DNA of 64,000 bases from assembly GCA_014529385.2 (NCBI GenBank), contig CM043971.1, positions 59,724,709 to 59,788,708 of the forward strand, in the 5' to 3' direction. The position numbers and the translations under genes are program-made. The notes beneath the pieces were generated by a model, which ran no database searches, was not told the DNA's origin, and saw nothing but the letters and a program-made list of their open reading frames with translations. The DNA comes from Adiantum capillus-veneris (lineage: Eukaryota; Streptophyta; Polypodiopsida; Polypodiales; Pteridaceae). This document shows, in pieces, positions 47,830 through 60,490 of the stretch (positions are counted from its first letter, which is position 1; each line of letters begins with the position of its first letter).

Positions 47830-48916
47830 TCAAAATAGGGATTTACACACTCGAAATATGTCAAATTTTGACTTAAATTTGTTGCTAGTTTTGTCGGTTT
47901 AATTGCTTAGTTTTGATTTTTATTGAAGAAATTATTTGGTAATTGAATTCATGTGATTATTATGATTTTATTTGGATGCACTAATCCCCTATGTGTGGAG
48001 AATTTTCAAGAGAAAAGGAATTTTTTGAATAATTTTTACAATTTTTACTACTTTTTGTGTTAATTTTTAGAAAAATTTCTATCGTGTGATCTTTACGAGC
48101 TATTTTGTGTGCTTATTTTTGTGTTGTGTGCGTATTTACGACATCATTTTGAGTGCATTTGTGCCCTCCTTGGTTGAGTTCGAGCCTTTCGCTATATTCA
48201 GGGATAAGGTTGATCATTTTGTCGTAAATCACCTTCTCGATAAAAATTGCTAGAAAATTACCAAATTAAAAAAAAGAAAGAAGAACACTGATAAAAAATT
48301 CACAAATAAATCACAAAATTTGTAGAAAATTTATAAAAGCTTAAAACAAACCTTAAAAAATCAAAAATTAAAGAGAAAAATCACAGTAAATAAAAAAAAT
48401 TCATGAAACCTTCAAAACATTCCATTAAAATAAAAAAGTTCATAAAAAATTCTTCTAAAATCAAAACTTTCATAGAAAATCATAAAAATATCCAAAAAAA
48501 TAAAAATTCCAAAATTTCAGAAAAAAAAAGAAAAGAGTAGAAAAAAAGAAAAGAAAAGGGAAGGAAAAAACAAAAAAAATTAAAAGAAAAAAACAAAGCC
48601 AAAAAGTCATGCACGACAAAGCGATATTTTTTTTAAATAGAAGAGCAGCCTGGAAAAACCACGCAAACAGTGGAAAAGCCAAAAACAACAGAAAAATTTT
48701 CCAAAATAAGCGAGAAAAAAGACTAATTCAAAGCCATGAGCAGTAGAAGAATTTCAAATCCTGGCACTTCCGAGCTAGGGATAATCAACTCTTGTGAGTC
48801 TGAAGAGCAGTCAATTGTAAAAATTGCTTTGTCATAAGCATTATTGTCAAACACGAGCAGAAGAAATTCTGCTAATCACCATCTGCTAGGAGATAGTTTT
48901 TACAGAACCAACTAAC
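47830..48916 (+). other. Copy B-specific segment and A-rich leader
   Basis: 47830-48245 is AT-rich, has no counterpart in copy A and contains no gene. 48250-48916 is the A-rich leader shared with copy A. Confidence 0.65.
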
Positions 48917-49650
48917 ATGGACTCAAATCGAGCTGTGAGTTTAAGTACAATAGAGAAATCCTGTAGCAGTGGCAACACAGACACAAGTGCAACAGAGCAG
49001 ATTCTACAACTATATGGCTACAATGGAGATATATTTTTATATGGAGATTTAGAAGAACATAGATACTTGATTAGCAGCAAAGCAAAAAAAAGCCAAGATC
49101 CTATTGATTAGAGTGAAGCCAGATTCAGATAACTCCTAGATGTTCAGAGACCTCAGCGGAGCCAGGTATTGCAAGCTCAAAGACGAAGTGCAGATAAAAG
49201 TTCAGAAAGTCAACCCAAGTGTTTACCTAGAAATTTGCATAATCCTGTAAAACATATAGTTGTTGCATATGCAATCAAGGTCATTGTACATGGATTACAA
49301 TGGTCAGATCTATAGTCAAGAACCAGTAATCGAAGATCCAAGAGATTAGCCAATAGAAGCCAGTCTAATTGGAGAGCCACATCAAAGACAATACAAAGGT
49401 CAAGATGGAGCATTCTATATATGCTTGGTGTTCTAAAAGACTATACCGACAACTTGGCAAGCACAAAAATAGAAACTCCTCAGCAAGAGCTTGACATGAC
49501 ATAACCAAATGAAATACCACCAATCATGGAGTATTGCTCAAATTGTGGACAAACAGGTGGACATTTTTCTGAAGATTGTCCAAGAAATCCAAACAATAGG
49601 GACACATCAACTGCCAAAAAGCAAGGTACGAAGGCGAGTCTATTTGCTCT
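48917..49650 (+). pseudogene. Gag-like ORF with CCHC knuckle (copy B)
   Basis: Homologue of 37647-38390. A TAG ends the first frame near 49109. The knuckle YCSNCGQTGGHFSEDC is kept at about 49532-49579. Several further indels. Confidence 0.55.
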
Positions 49651-50825
49651 CAGTTTTTGACTTCAACACCGCTCTTGGGCATAGAGAAAGAGAGAGAGAG
49701 AGAGAGGGAGATAGAGAGAGAGAGAGACAAAGTGTCGACAGTGGCTATTCATCTAGCCACTCCTGTCGACGATGGGAGACGACATCGACATCAACAATTA
49801 GAGACGTTTCAACACCGACTCTCACGTTTTGGTATCGACTCGTATTACTTCCATTACAAGTGGATTTTTTGACATTCGATCCGACACCAGTTTCATGCGG
49901 ACAACTTTTTCTTGCGATCGGCAGTTGTACTTGCCACATGCATGGGTGAGGTGCCTCTACCATAGAGGAGTGACACTCACATTAGGCGAGCGCACCGATC
50001 ACGTTGTGTAGCACGGTTTTTTTGGCTACGTCACTTTTGGTGGCTATTCGAGTAGCACATTTTTGCCCGGCGACAAAAATCGGCACATAGAGACACCGAT
50101 ATGCAGGTTACAGGTTACAGGGGGGGTTTTAGCTTGTTCATATACAGATTCTCCAACTTTTCAAACACAGTGCTTTCACAGGCGATTTGGTAGTCATTTC
50201 GATGGAAAATTCTTTGCGGATAGATGCGTTGACAGATGCATTTTTGTTTGAGCACACCTACTGTACTGAGCTCTTTTGAGAGTAGATATCCCCGCAGGGA
50301 TCACTTTTTTTCCATGCAGCAGTTCTTGGTGCCTGTTTAAGTGTTGTTTGCTCAGGTACGTTGAGTTGCAAACATTTCGCACTATACTACATGTGGAGCC
50401 ATTTTTGGTCATTTTGGCAGGTTTTTCCTGGCCATTTTTGAGACTCTGACCAAAAGACCCCTTTCTGAGATTATGGCTAGTCTATTTGTGTCTACATTAG
50501 CCTTTGGAGGGTCGATAGTGTGAGGTTTTCTTTGAGCTGGGTGTGCTTGAATGTTGAGATACCTTCGGTGGTGATACAGGTAGTTGGAGTTCCCCATTTT
50601 TGGTACCCTTGCCATAGGATATGTATCTGGATGAATTTTTGTGCTTTTGACATCGAGTTTGCGGTCACACAGCAGTGGTTTTTGTGTAGTAGATGCCGAA
50701 TTAGTGCAGTTGGCACTTTATGCATATTTTGAGTTAAGTTTTAACTCCTCATACAAAGGAGACTCTCCCCAAATTTTTGCAGCTTCTCGCCATAGTTTGA
50801 CACCTCTAAAACCCTCTTGTCAGCG
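49651..50825 (+). other. GA run and copia LTR/leader-like sequence (copy B)
   Basis: GA repeats at about 49686-49728, then about 1.1 kb without coding potential, collinear with 38391-39565. Confidence 0.55.
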
Positions 50826-51470
50826 ATGGCTTCTTCTTCATAAAAGGAGGAGTATTTCATTCGTAAGTTCGATGGTAGCAACTTCACCATGTGGAAAGAG
50901 CACATGAAAGATGTTTTGACAAACAAAGGCCTATCAAAATTGTTGAAAGAATGTGTAGAGGATGATGACTATACGCAAGCTTAGTGGGAGCTTTTGGATG
51001 CGAGAGCCATGGCTATGATACGTCTACATCTAGCCGAGTCAGTGTTCTTCACTATCATAGGGAAGACAATAACCAAGGAACTTTGGGATAGCTTATGTTC
51101 AGCATGGGAGAGAAAAAGTGCATCAAACAAAGTTTTTCTCATGAAAAATCTTATGAAGCTGAACATGAAAGAAGGTAGCACAATTTTTTGTCACTTAAAT
51201 GAGTTCAGCTCCTTGTTTAGTGAATTGGCATCTCAAGGCTTTAAGGAGTTTGACGACGAACTCAAGTCTATATTCTTGTTATGCTCTCTACCCAGTTCAT
51301 GGGACATCTTTTGCACATCCATTAGCAATTCAGCTCCGAATGGAAAGTTAGTGTTCAATGCTGTCAGAGATGTGTTCCTCAGTGAAGAAATTTGACGTAA
51401 ATCTCTCGACGGTGCTAGTCATGGAGATGCATATACGGCTGTGACAGGAACAAATACAAAATATGTCATA
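50826..51470 (+). pseudogene. Copia-type Gag fragment (copy B)
   Basis: It carries the same MASSS-TAA start as copy A, with TAG near 50981 and TGA near 51393. The frame 50994-51395 is open for 133 codons and shows a copia Gag pattern (LWDSLCSAWERK, SLPSSWDIFCTSI). It is cut off by the gypsy LTR, as in copy A. Confidence 0.82.
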
Positions 51471-51519
51471 ATAACTAATATCTAATTCTCTTTAATGTTT
51501 TTCTCATGTTAAACTGTCA

Positions 51520-53059
51520 TGTAATATGGGAAAGTGCTAGGGGAGAAAAAGCTAGAATATTGGTTAAGCTGGCAGACTGGCCAGAGTACGGATCCAAAGG
51601 AAAGAAAATAGGGATCCAAAGGGGGGGGGGAGCATCTTCAAAAGATCAATTGCAAAAATGGGATTAAAGGACCCTAAGGTTCAACGCATTAAGACTTCCA
51701 AAATGCTAAGCTTCCAAAATTCAAAGGTTGTGTCCAATGGTTAAGATTAGGAAATTTGGATGCTTTGTATGTGTGTAAAAAAAGTCTTCACAAGTCCTAC
51801 AAAGGAGGGGGAGAGCCCAATAAGTAGGCAATGAGAGAGAATTACACACCCACACTCACAAGATTCCTTTACACAAGGGGAAAGAGGGACACATGTCATC
51901 TCCCTAGCCTAGATTCCCACAAGGTGTACTCAATTCCTATTGGATGGCTATGGAGGTGGACCAATGAGAATTAGGCTAGAGTAAATCTATTGATATTAAT
52001 TTTAAAAACCTTAATAAAAGAACCAATAAGAATTAATCTCTCTAGAAGACTATTGAATAGTCTCCCAAGGGGTCTAATGCGCATTCAACAGCCCAATGGC
52101 TTGCTTGATTCCTATTGGCCACGAGACAAAGGGGTCCAGTGAGACTTTAGTTGCATTAATTAATTACCTAAATCTCTCACATAAGGGTAAAGGGGTAAAC
52201 ATGTCAGAAGGCTATCACCTATGCTGCTTTAATTTTATTTGCTAAGCTGGAAAAGGTAAAATAGGGTGTGAGCATGAGCAAATAGCAAGATGGGTTGACC
52301 AAGAGAGTGGGGGGGACTGATCTTCTCAAGGAATTATTACATACAGACACACACACACACAAGTGTATGTGTGAAGCAAGAAGACTCTCTCTCTCTCTCT
52401 CTCCTTCTCAAGCATTAATGGAAAGCTTATCACCTACTCCAAGCTTGTGAGAAGGGAGGCCTACACCAACAACTCTTGGCTTTGTGATGCAAATCCAACC
52501 AAGAGCCAAGATTCAATGCATGCTCATCTCCTCTACCATTCTAAGTACTAAGCTAAGCTATGCTAATATGAGTGATTATGTGAGGATATGTACATCTTTC
52601 TTGTAATAATACTCCTTCTTCCTCTCATACCCCGCTAGATCTCACCATCTTTGAAGGTGTGTGAGGTCTTGGGTCTAAGACCATGAGGGAATTGATGTTG
52701 TGTTTTATAAGTGTTTTGCATAGTGCTTGAAGCTTCCATCTTCATTGCACTAGCTAGTATTGAAGGAACACAAGAAATGGTATTGTAAAATGTCTCTCTT
52801 GATGAGAGAAACCATAATACAAATCCTTTTGGAGGGGGGACCGGCTCCATGTAAATCCGGTCCTCAATTGTTGTCAATAGTTTAATTTATATCTCTTTTG
52901 AAGTATTGTTCATGATATCTAACTAGGTGTTATGCATTTTGTTGGTCTCTCCACCCAAGCACTCTTGTTATTCTCATTAGGAATCTATTCTAATGAAATG
53001 CTCACTATGTTCATGTTATTTTCTGCTACACACAAGTTACTAGGCCATTAGATGTTACA
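51520..53059 (+). repeat. Gypsy 5' LTR (copy B), about 1.54 kb
   Basis: TGTAATATGG ... GATGTTACA, collinear with 40283-41823 and of almost the same length. The 3' LTR of the element is not in the window. Confidence 0.68.
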
Positions 53060-53060
53060 A

Positions 53061-53072
53061 TGGTATTAGAGA
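53061..53072 (+). promoter_or_regulatory. Gypsy primer-binding site (copy B)
   Basis: TGGTATTAGAGA, two changes from the initiator Met tRNA PBS and one from copy A. Confidence 0.75.
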
Positions 53073-53480
53073 ACAAGGTTTCTCTTTTCTTGCTCAAGAA
53101 GGGAGGTCCTCCCAATCTAGCTATAAATGGTTGGTATTATTAAGTGCATGCGAGTAAGCAGAATAGGGATTTTTCAGCCTTGCAGTGCACCTGCCTTCGT
53201 GCAGATAATGGGGCATCACCATTGAGAGCTTTGGTCTTAATAGTGGAGTCCTAGGGGTGCTTGCCTACGGCTGAACCACTATTGAGCTATTACAAGCTTG
53301 ATAGGAGCTGGTGCTATTTTGGTGTTGAATGACCCTCTCTTCTATTCCTTGCAATTAATGGTATTTGAGCCACATGTATAGTAGCTTGAGTGATTTTTCT
53401 AAAGGAGTAAAGAGGAGTAGCAACTAGGGCTTGAAGTGCCAAAGTACACCTAGAAACCTTTACACCTAAAAGTTGTTAGA

Positions 53481-55054
53481 ATGGATAACAATAGTAAAGA
53501 GAGTGAAATTAATACTGATTTTGCTAATGAGCAGGCTACTAACGATGCCCCTATGATTGTTAACTACCTTGTTTCTAGGCTTCAATAGGCCATGGGCAAT
53601 CCATCCCTCTAAAGTGAAGTGCAACAACAGCTTTGTGCTCATGGGATTATCCAAGCTCCCCCTCCCCGCCATGACACGAGAGCACCTAGGAAGCCTCCTT
53701 GTGCGACTTCCAAAAGAGGTCTCTCTCCAATTCGGGAAGAAGAAGAGGATCCATACGAAGGGCTCAAGAATTTGGTTCTTGATGATGCATCTCCTTCCAA
53801 AAGGAGAACTCAAGATCCTCCACCGAAGGAACGAGAAAGAAGTGAGTCTCTTGCCACTTTGATGGAGACCGCTCCACAAAGATGGCGGGCTAAACGCTCT
53901 CCATCTCATTCACCTCCTAAGCGGTGAACGCCATCGCACACTTCTCCACACCAAAATTCAAAGAGGGGTAACAAAAATCAAGAGAAGAAAAAGGTGAGAA
54001 AGAGGGCACCTTCTTCTCCATCTTCTTCATCCTCTTACTCTTATGAAAGTGACGGTGCAGACAAAGAAGATCAAGGCAAGAAAAAGGAAAGAAAGAGGTC
54101 ACTCTCTTCTCCATATTCCTCAAATTATTCATCTTCTAAAGAAAGTGATGGTGCATCCTTTGAACCATCAAAAAGAAGAGGCCATAGGAAATCCTATGCT
54201 GCGTGGAAGAGGTCATCTAAGATTTAGAAGTTCAAAGAGGGAGGGAAGAGCATCTCTTTCCTTACCTACAATGGCACCTTTGGTGCTACAGAAAAAGTCT
54301 TAGCCTTTATCCAGCAATTTGATGCGGCATTTAGAGATAAGGGCTTCACGGAGTCCTCTAAGCTACACCATGTAGCTACGCACTTTCAAAAGTCGGCCAC
54401 GCAATGGTGGTCTAGCCTACGAGCAAACGGTGAATCTAAACAAACAAGGAAAGCTTTGATAGAAAACGGTGAAGCACCACAAACATGGAAAGCTTTGAGA
54501 GCTTCCATTATGAAGTAGCTTTTGGCCACCAATGCCAAAGACAAAGTACTCACCGAATGGCGAAGATTGAAGCTCTCTCCCTACGGATCCATTCACAAAT
54601 ATGTAGACAAGTTTTGGGACTTACATCTCAAAGACACTGTCTTCAAAAAGATGGATTTTGGATAGCAAAAGAAACAATTTTGTGTGGGATTAACTGAGTA
54701 TGTCAACTCCCAAAGGCTAGGCACCATATCGGCGGTTATACACCATACTATGGTGGCTTCTTGAACCAATTTACAAACAGGGGCTAAGAGGAATTCTAAG
54801 CACATGGAAAATAAGGGTTCCAATGAGCCTAAGGGGAAGGAAAATGTCCAAAAGTCTCCTAAGGGCAATTCCAACGAAGCTAACGAGAAGGGGGTTTACA
54901 AAGGCAAAAACAAACTCTCTCTTGAAGAGCTTGAGAATTATTGCAAGGATAACTGTTGTTTCAAGTGTGGCAAGCAAGGGCATGCATACTGCCCTTATCC
55001 CCAAAAGAACACCTGCCATGAGCCTCCTAGAGCTACCTTAGTTGAGATCCAATA
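53481..55054 (+). pseudogene. Gypsy Gag (copy B)
   Basis: ATG at 53481. It has the same Ser/Arg/Lys-rich N-terminal third and capsid as copy A, then a knuckle CFKCGKQGHAYC near 54958-54993 in which the last Cys follows three residues after His (CX2CX4HX3C, one short). Stops at about 53586, 53926, 54225, 54516 and 54663 and a small deletion near 54697 disable it. Confidence 0.88.
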
Positions 55055-57955
55055 GGAGGAAATTCACCACAAAGGATCTCCTCTATGCCATGCTTGGGGA
55101 AAGGCAAGAGAAAATGATGCTTTTATTCTCTTTGAACCCGGTTCTACTCACAATTTCATATCCATAGAGTTGGCCACCAAGCTAGGCATACAAGCCTACG
55201 AGATGGGAGAAGTCCTACCCATATACGGTGCTTTGAAGGGGCAAGAAGCTTCAGTCACTCCCTAAATCCAAAAATTGAGGCTCCATGTCCAAAGCTATGT
55301 GGACAGAGATGACTTCTTTATCTCTCCTCTCAAGTGTGAGGATGTAATCCTAGGGGCACCATGGTTTGATGGCATGGCTGCCAATGTTAAATTCCCTGAA
55401 AGAAGAATCTACTTGAGGTTCAGGGAAAAAGATATGTACATAGATTCTAAGGAAATCGGTAACACCATACCCATTGTACATATGCAAGATTTCAATAAGT
55501 CAATAAAGATCTCTATTTCCGTGTACATGATTTTTGTTAAAGATTCTCAAAATGAACCTAATGATTTAGCAAAAAAAAAAAAAAACAACCATAAGGAATT
55601 AGAGTTATCCAATTTTCTCAAGGGATTTCAAGATGCCTTTATTGATGACATCCCTTGTGAACTACCTCCTAAACAAGGCAATGATGACCATGCAGTTGAA
55701 CTTCTTCCAGGAAGCTCACCACCTAATAAACCTCCTTATTTCTCAAGATCAACAAGAGGAGATTATGTGGCAAGTGCATGCGTTAGTTGAGAAGGGTATG
55801 GTTAGGCCTAGCTCATCTCCAGTTTGCTCACCCGTGTTACTAAGGCAAAATAAAGACGGCACATGTCGTATGTGTGTTGACTATAGAGCACTAAATAGGA
55901 TCACTATCAAGAATAGGTTTCTTGTTCCACGGGTAGCAAACCTATTTGATAAGCTAGAAGGGTCCAACAACTGCTTCAGTAGGATTGACCTAAAAAGTGG
56001 CTATCATCAAATAAGGATAGTTGATCAAGACATTGTAAAGACCGCATTTTGCACTACGTTTGGTCTTTACAAATACATTGTCATGCCTTTTGGCTTGACT
56101 AATGCACCAGTCACATTCAACCGCTTGATGGAGAAGCTATTCAAGCCTCACTGAACCTTCAGTGGAGTATTCTTTGATGATATTATCATCTACTCTAATT
56201 CATTAGACGAACACAAGCAACATCTTCAGGTAATATTTCATGTTCTAAGAGAGAAAAAACTTTAGTTAATCGAAAGAAAAGTGAATTTTTCTTACAAGAG
56301 ATTCAGTATTTAGGTCACATTATCTCTCAAGATAGCATCCACATGGATCCATCAAAGCTAGAGGTAATAAAAGGATGGCCTAAACCAAGGAATCTTCATG
56401 AACTGAGAAGCTCTATAGGTATGTGTGCATACTATAGATGCTTTATAAAAAAGTTCTCACAAATTGCGGGACCATTACATGACCTAATAAAGAAAAACGT
56501 TAGGTATGCATGGTCTGCCATAGAGAACAATTCTTTGAAAAAGCTTAAATAAAAGCTTGTCTCTCAACCTATGCTTACACTGCCAAATCTCTCAAAGCCA
56601 TTTGAGGTCCAATGTGATGCTTGTGGTGATTGCCTTGGAGTTGTTTTGCTCCAAGAAGGGAACAGCATAGCCTATGAAAGTCCAAGGCTCAACCTTGTTG
56701 AGCAAGCTCTAGGCATATATGAAAAGGAAATCCTTGCAGTTCTACATGCCTTAGACTCATGGAAGCACTATTTATTGGGGACCCCTTTCATTCCGCGAAC
56801 GGATCACCAAAGTCTTAAGTACTTCATGACGCACACCAAGCTCTCCGACAAACAAATGAGGTGGGCAAATTTTCTTTTGCAATTTCATTTTCATATTGCT
56901 CACATTGTTGGCAAGCATAAGCAAGTAGCCGATGTACTGTCAAGACTACCAAGAGTGAATGCGGTTTCCATAGCAACTCACAATGATCTATCTTCAATGA
57001 TAGATGGGTATGCTATTGATCCCGATTTTAGAGATGTGATTTCAGCCCTTGCACTAGGTAAGAAAGAGGAACCATTTACTTTACAAGATGGTTATCTTCT
57101 CTATGGAAATAGACTATGTGTTACTAACTCACTACGTGAGAAAGTAATGTATGAATCTCATGTTCCTCCTTATGCGGAGCATAGAGGGATTCATTCTACC
57201 TTAAAAGGGAATGGAACATATTACTATTGGCCTACCATGAAAGCAAACATACAAGAGTATGTTTCTAGATGTGTGGTATGCCAAAAGACAAAGTTTAATA
57301 GAGGGAAGCAAAAGTTTGATAGTCTACTAAAAGACTATGTAACAAAGGTAGATCAAAGGTCCCAATGGGAGAAGTACTTACCCTTAGTGGAATATGCCTA
57401 CAATAATACTGTACATACTTCCATAGGAAAAGCACCGTTCAAGGTAATTGAGGAAAGATAAAAAAGTCCCTTGCTACTTAAGGTACACAAGAAGATCTTC
57501 GCTGCTGCTACAGATGAGTATAGTCGATACCTACAAGAATCTTTCCAAAAGATGAAGGATGCTATCTCTATCTCACAGCAAAGGCAAAAGGCTGCTGCTA
57601 ATAAGAACAAAAGATCCCAAGCCTTTAAAGAAAATGATTGGGTCTTATTAAAATTTCCCAAGGATCGATTAAGGCATACGATGATCAAGAATCCTATGGG
57701 ACACCAAAAATACTATGCTAAGTTAGCAAAAAGGTACTATGGTCCCTTCCAGATTCTTAGGCCAATCAATGATATGGCCTATCAAATCAAGTTTCCCAAC
57801 CATTGGCTCATACACGATGCTCTCCATATGAGCCTACTAAAGTCTTACAAAAGAGAGCCACCTCAAGAACCAACTATTGAAGACCTACCGGAGATCAAGG
57901 ACCAAGAAGAGGTGTTGCACCCGACTCCATTCTCCAACATGAAGCCAAGATATTA
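55055..57955 (+). pseudogene. Gypsy Pol (copy B): PR, RT, RNase H, defective INT
   Basis: The protease region (about 55090-55420) shows LFEPGSTHNFIS where a D-S-G triad is expected, and ends VILGAPWFDG. RT follows in a shifted frame (about 55760-56330): CVDYRALNRITIKNRF, RIDLKSGYHQIRI, MPFGLTNAPVTFN and FFDDIIIYS. The RNase H region (56571-57000) has QCDACGDCLGVVL and RTDHQSLKYFM. Integrase keeps its zinc domain (HRGIHS ... CVVCQ, about 57180-57290) but jumps directly to WEKYLPLVEYAYNNTVHTS, so the catalytic core of roughly 130 residues is missing near 57320. The C-terminal GPF motif is at about 57740. Several stops and a frameshift near 57952 add to this. Confidence 0.9.
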
Positions 57956-58492
57956 AGAGGCGGTAAGACTATCCGAGGATATCTTATTGTGAGGTCCCCA
58001 ACCCCAAGAAGATTGGGCCGACTTGATAGATGGCCCTCCTTTATTCTCCTTTTCCATTGACGACACCCTACTTTGTTTCCACAAAGTAGAGATACAAGCA
58101 ACAGAAGAGAGGGAGTCCTCTATCCATTATTTACGTGGTTATAAGGGTCATACGCCACAAGCCAAGTCGATAAATCTAGGATTCTAATAAAGTTGTTGCC
58201 TAACATAAAGATGAAATCCCATTGACATATTTAGAATCCATAAACAACGTCTTTTTCCCCACGTTTAAGAGGCACGGCCACCATCCATAAACCATAAATA
58301 TGATATGAGACTAAATCTAAACTAAATAGTAATCTTGTGTCACGTAGATTTGGGTCATCTTGACTCTTGGAACAATGAGTCTCTAATTTCACTTCTCTCA
58401 ATAAGAGGGAGTGGAGAGTTTCTCAACTAATCAAGACCACCCATCCTTGACTGGCACCCTGAGCCAAACCCCCACTTTCCACCCCACACTCA
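57956..58492 (+). other. 3' tail of the gypsy element up to the CACTA insertion
   Basis: Traces of the frame-shifted C-terminal tail (GGKTIRGYLI) continue to about 58100, then non-coding sequence. No PPT or LTR appears before the CACTA end at 58493. The 3' LTR may therefore lie beyond the far CACTA end. Confidence 0.6.
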
Positions 58493-58810
58493 CACTACAA
58501 GAGGTTGTGTGCTCTTGTGACGCTGTTAGCGACGGAAATACACTGGGTTTTTATAACCCCCGGCGTCGCTAAAACCGTCGCTAATAGCGTCGCTACGAGA
58601 GCGTCGCTAAATACGTCGATACGAGAGCGTTGCTATATGCGTCGCTATAGGCATCGCGATATGCGTCGCTATATAGAGACGCTCATAGCGACGGTCATAG
58701 CGACGGTTATAGCGACGTTTACACAGAAGTCTATAGCGACGCTTATAGCGACGCTTATAGCGACGTTCCAGAGCCATAAATAGCGACGGTTATAGCGACG
58801 CTCGAGAGAA
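58493..58810. repeat. CACTA terminal and subterminal repeat array (GTCGCTA/TAGCGAC)
   Basis: About nine GTCGCTA-type words between 58563 and 58672 are followed by about eight TAGCGAC-type words between 58686 and 58800, many joined as ATAGCGACG. The orientation switches near 58675, giving a long imperfect foldback. Such arrays bind the element's own TNPA protein in the En/Spm family. Confidence 0.9.
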
Positions 58811-58825
58811 ATTTTTTTTGGTGAC

Positions 58826-58842
58826 AGGGCATTGAATGCCCT
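58826..58842. terminator. Hairpin at the inner border of the subterminal array
   Basis: AGGGCATT-G-AATGCCCT is a perfect 8-bp inverted repeat with a single-base centre, preceded by a T-run. It could be a structural or RNA 3'-end feature; function is unproven. Between it and 59150 two ~52-bp units with ACAATTGTACA and GAATTGATTGG words form an imperfect tandem repeat. Confidence 0.4.
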
Positions 58843-59181
58843 GCCACCCATCAACCATATTGTACTTGATTCACTTTTTAAAAAAAGTGCAAGGGTAGAT
58901 AATAGACCCAAAATAGTCACCCACAAGACGCATTGTTTGCAAAATTGACAAGCGTAAAATTGACAATTGTACACATCATAGGCAAAATGAATTGATTGGA
59001 AAATGTAATAATGACAATTGTACAACATCATGGGCATAAAGAATTGATTGGCAAAATGAACTGCGGTGACAAATGTAATAATATACATGGTTCAAAAAGA
59101 CGTATAAAATCCGTCTCATGATACATAAGCTATGAGAAACCCTAAACTAATGCTATCTAGCTACGGCTAAAGTGACGTCGT

Positions 59182-60490
59182 CTAGTCAGACGTCTCATCG
59201 CGTCCAAGCGGCGTATCTGTCGGATTCTGCAAAAAAAGACAATAAGACACTTTTCAGTAAGTATAAACATATAACGACATTTATAAAACAATACAAAAAA
59301 TAGAAAAGAGTAAACCCTAATACTAACCATGCCGCCGCGAGAACTGAGAATGTCCATCAGGGCGTTTAAGCCCTTCCTGCCTGCGTACTCGCGCTCGTAC
59401 GGTGTGGGATCACGTCCTGTCATCGACCACTGTCAAAACATACAAAGATTTCATTATGTTAGAATTAAAAACTCATAAACCCTAAACTATCGAACATAAA
59501 GAGCAATGCAAAAACACTTACAAAATAGGCCTCAAATAATGCCCATCCACCGCTCCCCAAGTGGTACGAGCTTCCTGCCTCTACTCGCGCTCTAGCTGCA
59601 TCCTTTTGTTGCTTCCACTTGTCGGGATACTCGCGCGCTGCTTTCTTCGCATTCTTCCAATCTTCTTTGGCCAGCCAATCTGGCCTGTTCCACCCATGCT
59701 TGATTGCTTTTTGCACTTCGAAACGCTTGTGTTTGCAGTATTCGCGCATTCGAATCTTCATCAGGTCTTCATTGAAGCGCTGATCCCGTGTTGGAACGGG
59801 AAACTCATCATGAAGTATGCTGATGACTCTGTCTTGTAAATCACTTGGTACTTCACTCCATTTGTTTAGTATGTAGTGTCTAAACAGCTGAGAGCAAAGA
59901 CCACGCATGCGCGAGATCACCTTCTTGCCGTCATCATCCATGATGATGCCGCCGCTGAAGTCGATGGAGTAAGGCAAGCCCTCTGGCCAGTGACGCGTGA
60001 ACCTGGGTGTCCCGGCAGGGGTCTCTAGCGGCGTGTCGATGTGGGTACGGACGTCAGGTTTCTCCATCGGCGTCTGGGCCCCGAAGCGAGGAGTGTCGAG
60101 TGGGGTGGCTCCTGGAGGAGTAGGTAGAGGTGTGTAGCTGCTAGGAACAGTGAGCCGCGCAAAACCTGGCGTAGATGGCGATGCTGTGGCTGGTGTGGGG
60201 GCAGGCAAAGAAGGGGAAGGTAAAGAGCCTCTTCGAACACGAGGCGGTGTGGAGGCATCGGCGGCGGAATCCCCACAACAACCGCCATCGCCACCACTAG
60301 AGCGCCGGTGTCTAGACGAGTGTGAAGATTGTCTCGTCGACACCGAAGCTTCGGAGCGCGCCGAATGCTCCGAAAGAGAGGGAGATGCGGATGGAGTAGG
60401 AACGCGCGATGATGCGCCAGAGCGATGACGCTCCACGTACCACTGTCTCTGCTACAGTGACAAAGAAGAAACAAACTCCTCATTATCCAT
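59182..60490 (-). pseudogene. TNPA/Ptta-like CACTA transposition protein, three exons
   Basis: The model is exons 60490-59522, 59429-59328 and 59226-59182. Introns of 92 and 101 bp have GTAAGT/CAG and GTTAGT/CAG borders and keep phase 0. The ATG at 60490 is followed after 12 codons by TAG (60452-60454); beyond it the frame is open to the end. The N-terminal ~130 residues are Ser/Pro/Thr-rich and low complexity. The rest fits the plant transposase Ptta/En/Spm pattern: MRGLCSQLFRHYILNKWSEV, a charged helical KHKRFEVQKAIKHGW segment, WLAKEDWKNAKKAAREY, and TGRDPTPYEREYAGRKG in exon 2. In the family this protein binds subterminal repeats and assists excision. Confidence 0.8.

Larger units (their letters stand above)
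46457..54882 (+). repeat. Duplicated nested block, copy B
   Basis: Collinear with 34960-43661. After 54882 the gypsy element continues normally into its zinc knuckle and pol, so B keeps the structure that A has lost. At 47830-48245 it has sequence not present in A. Confidence 0.9.
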
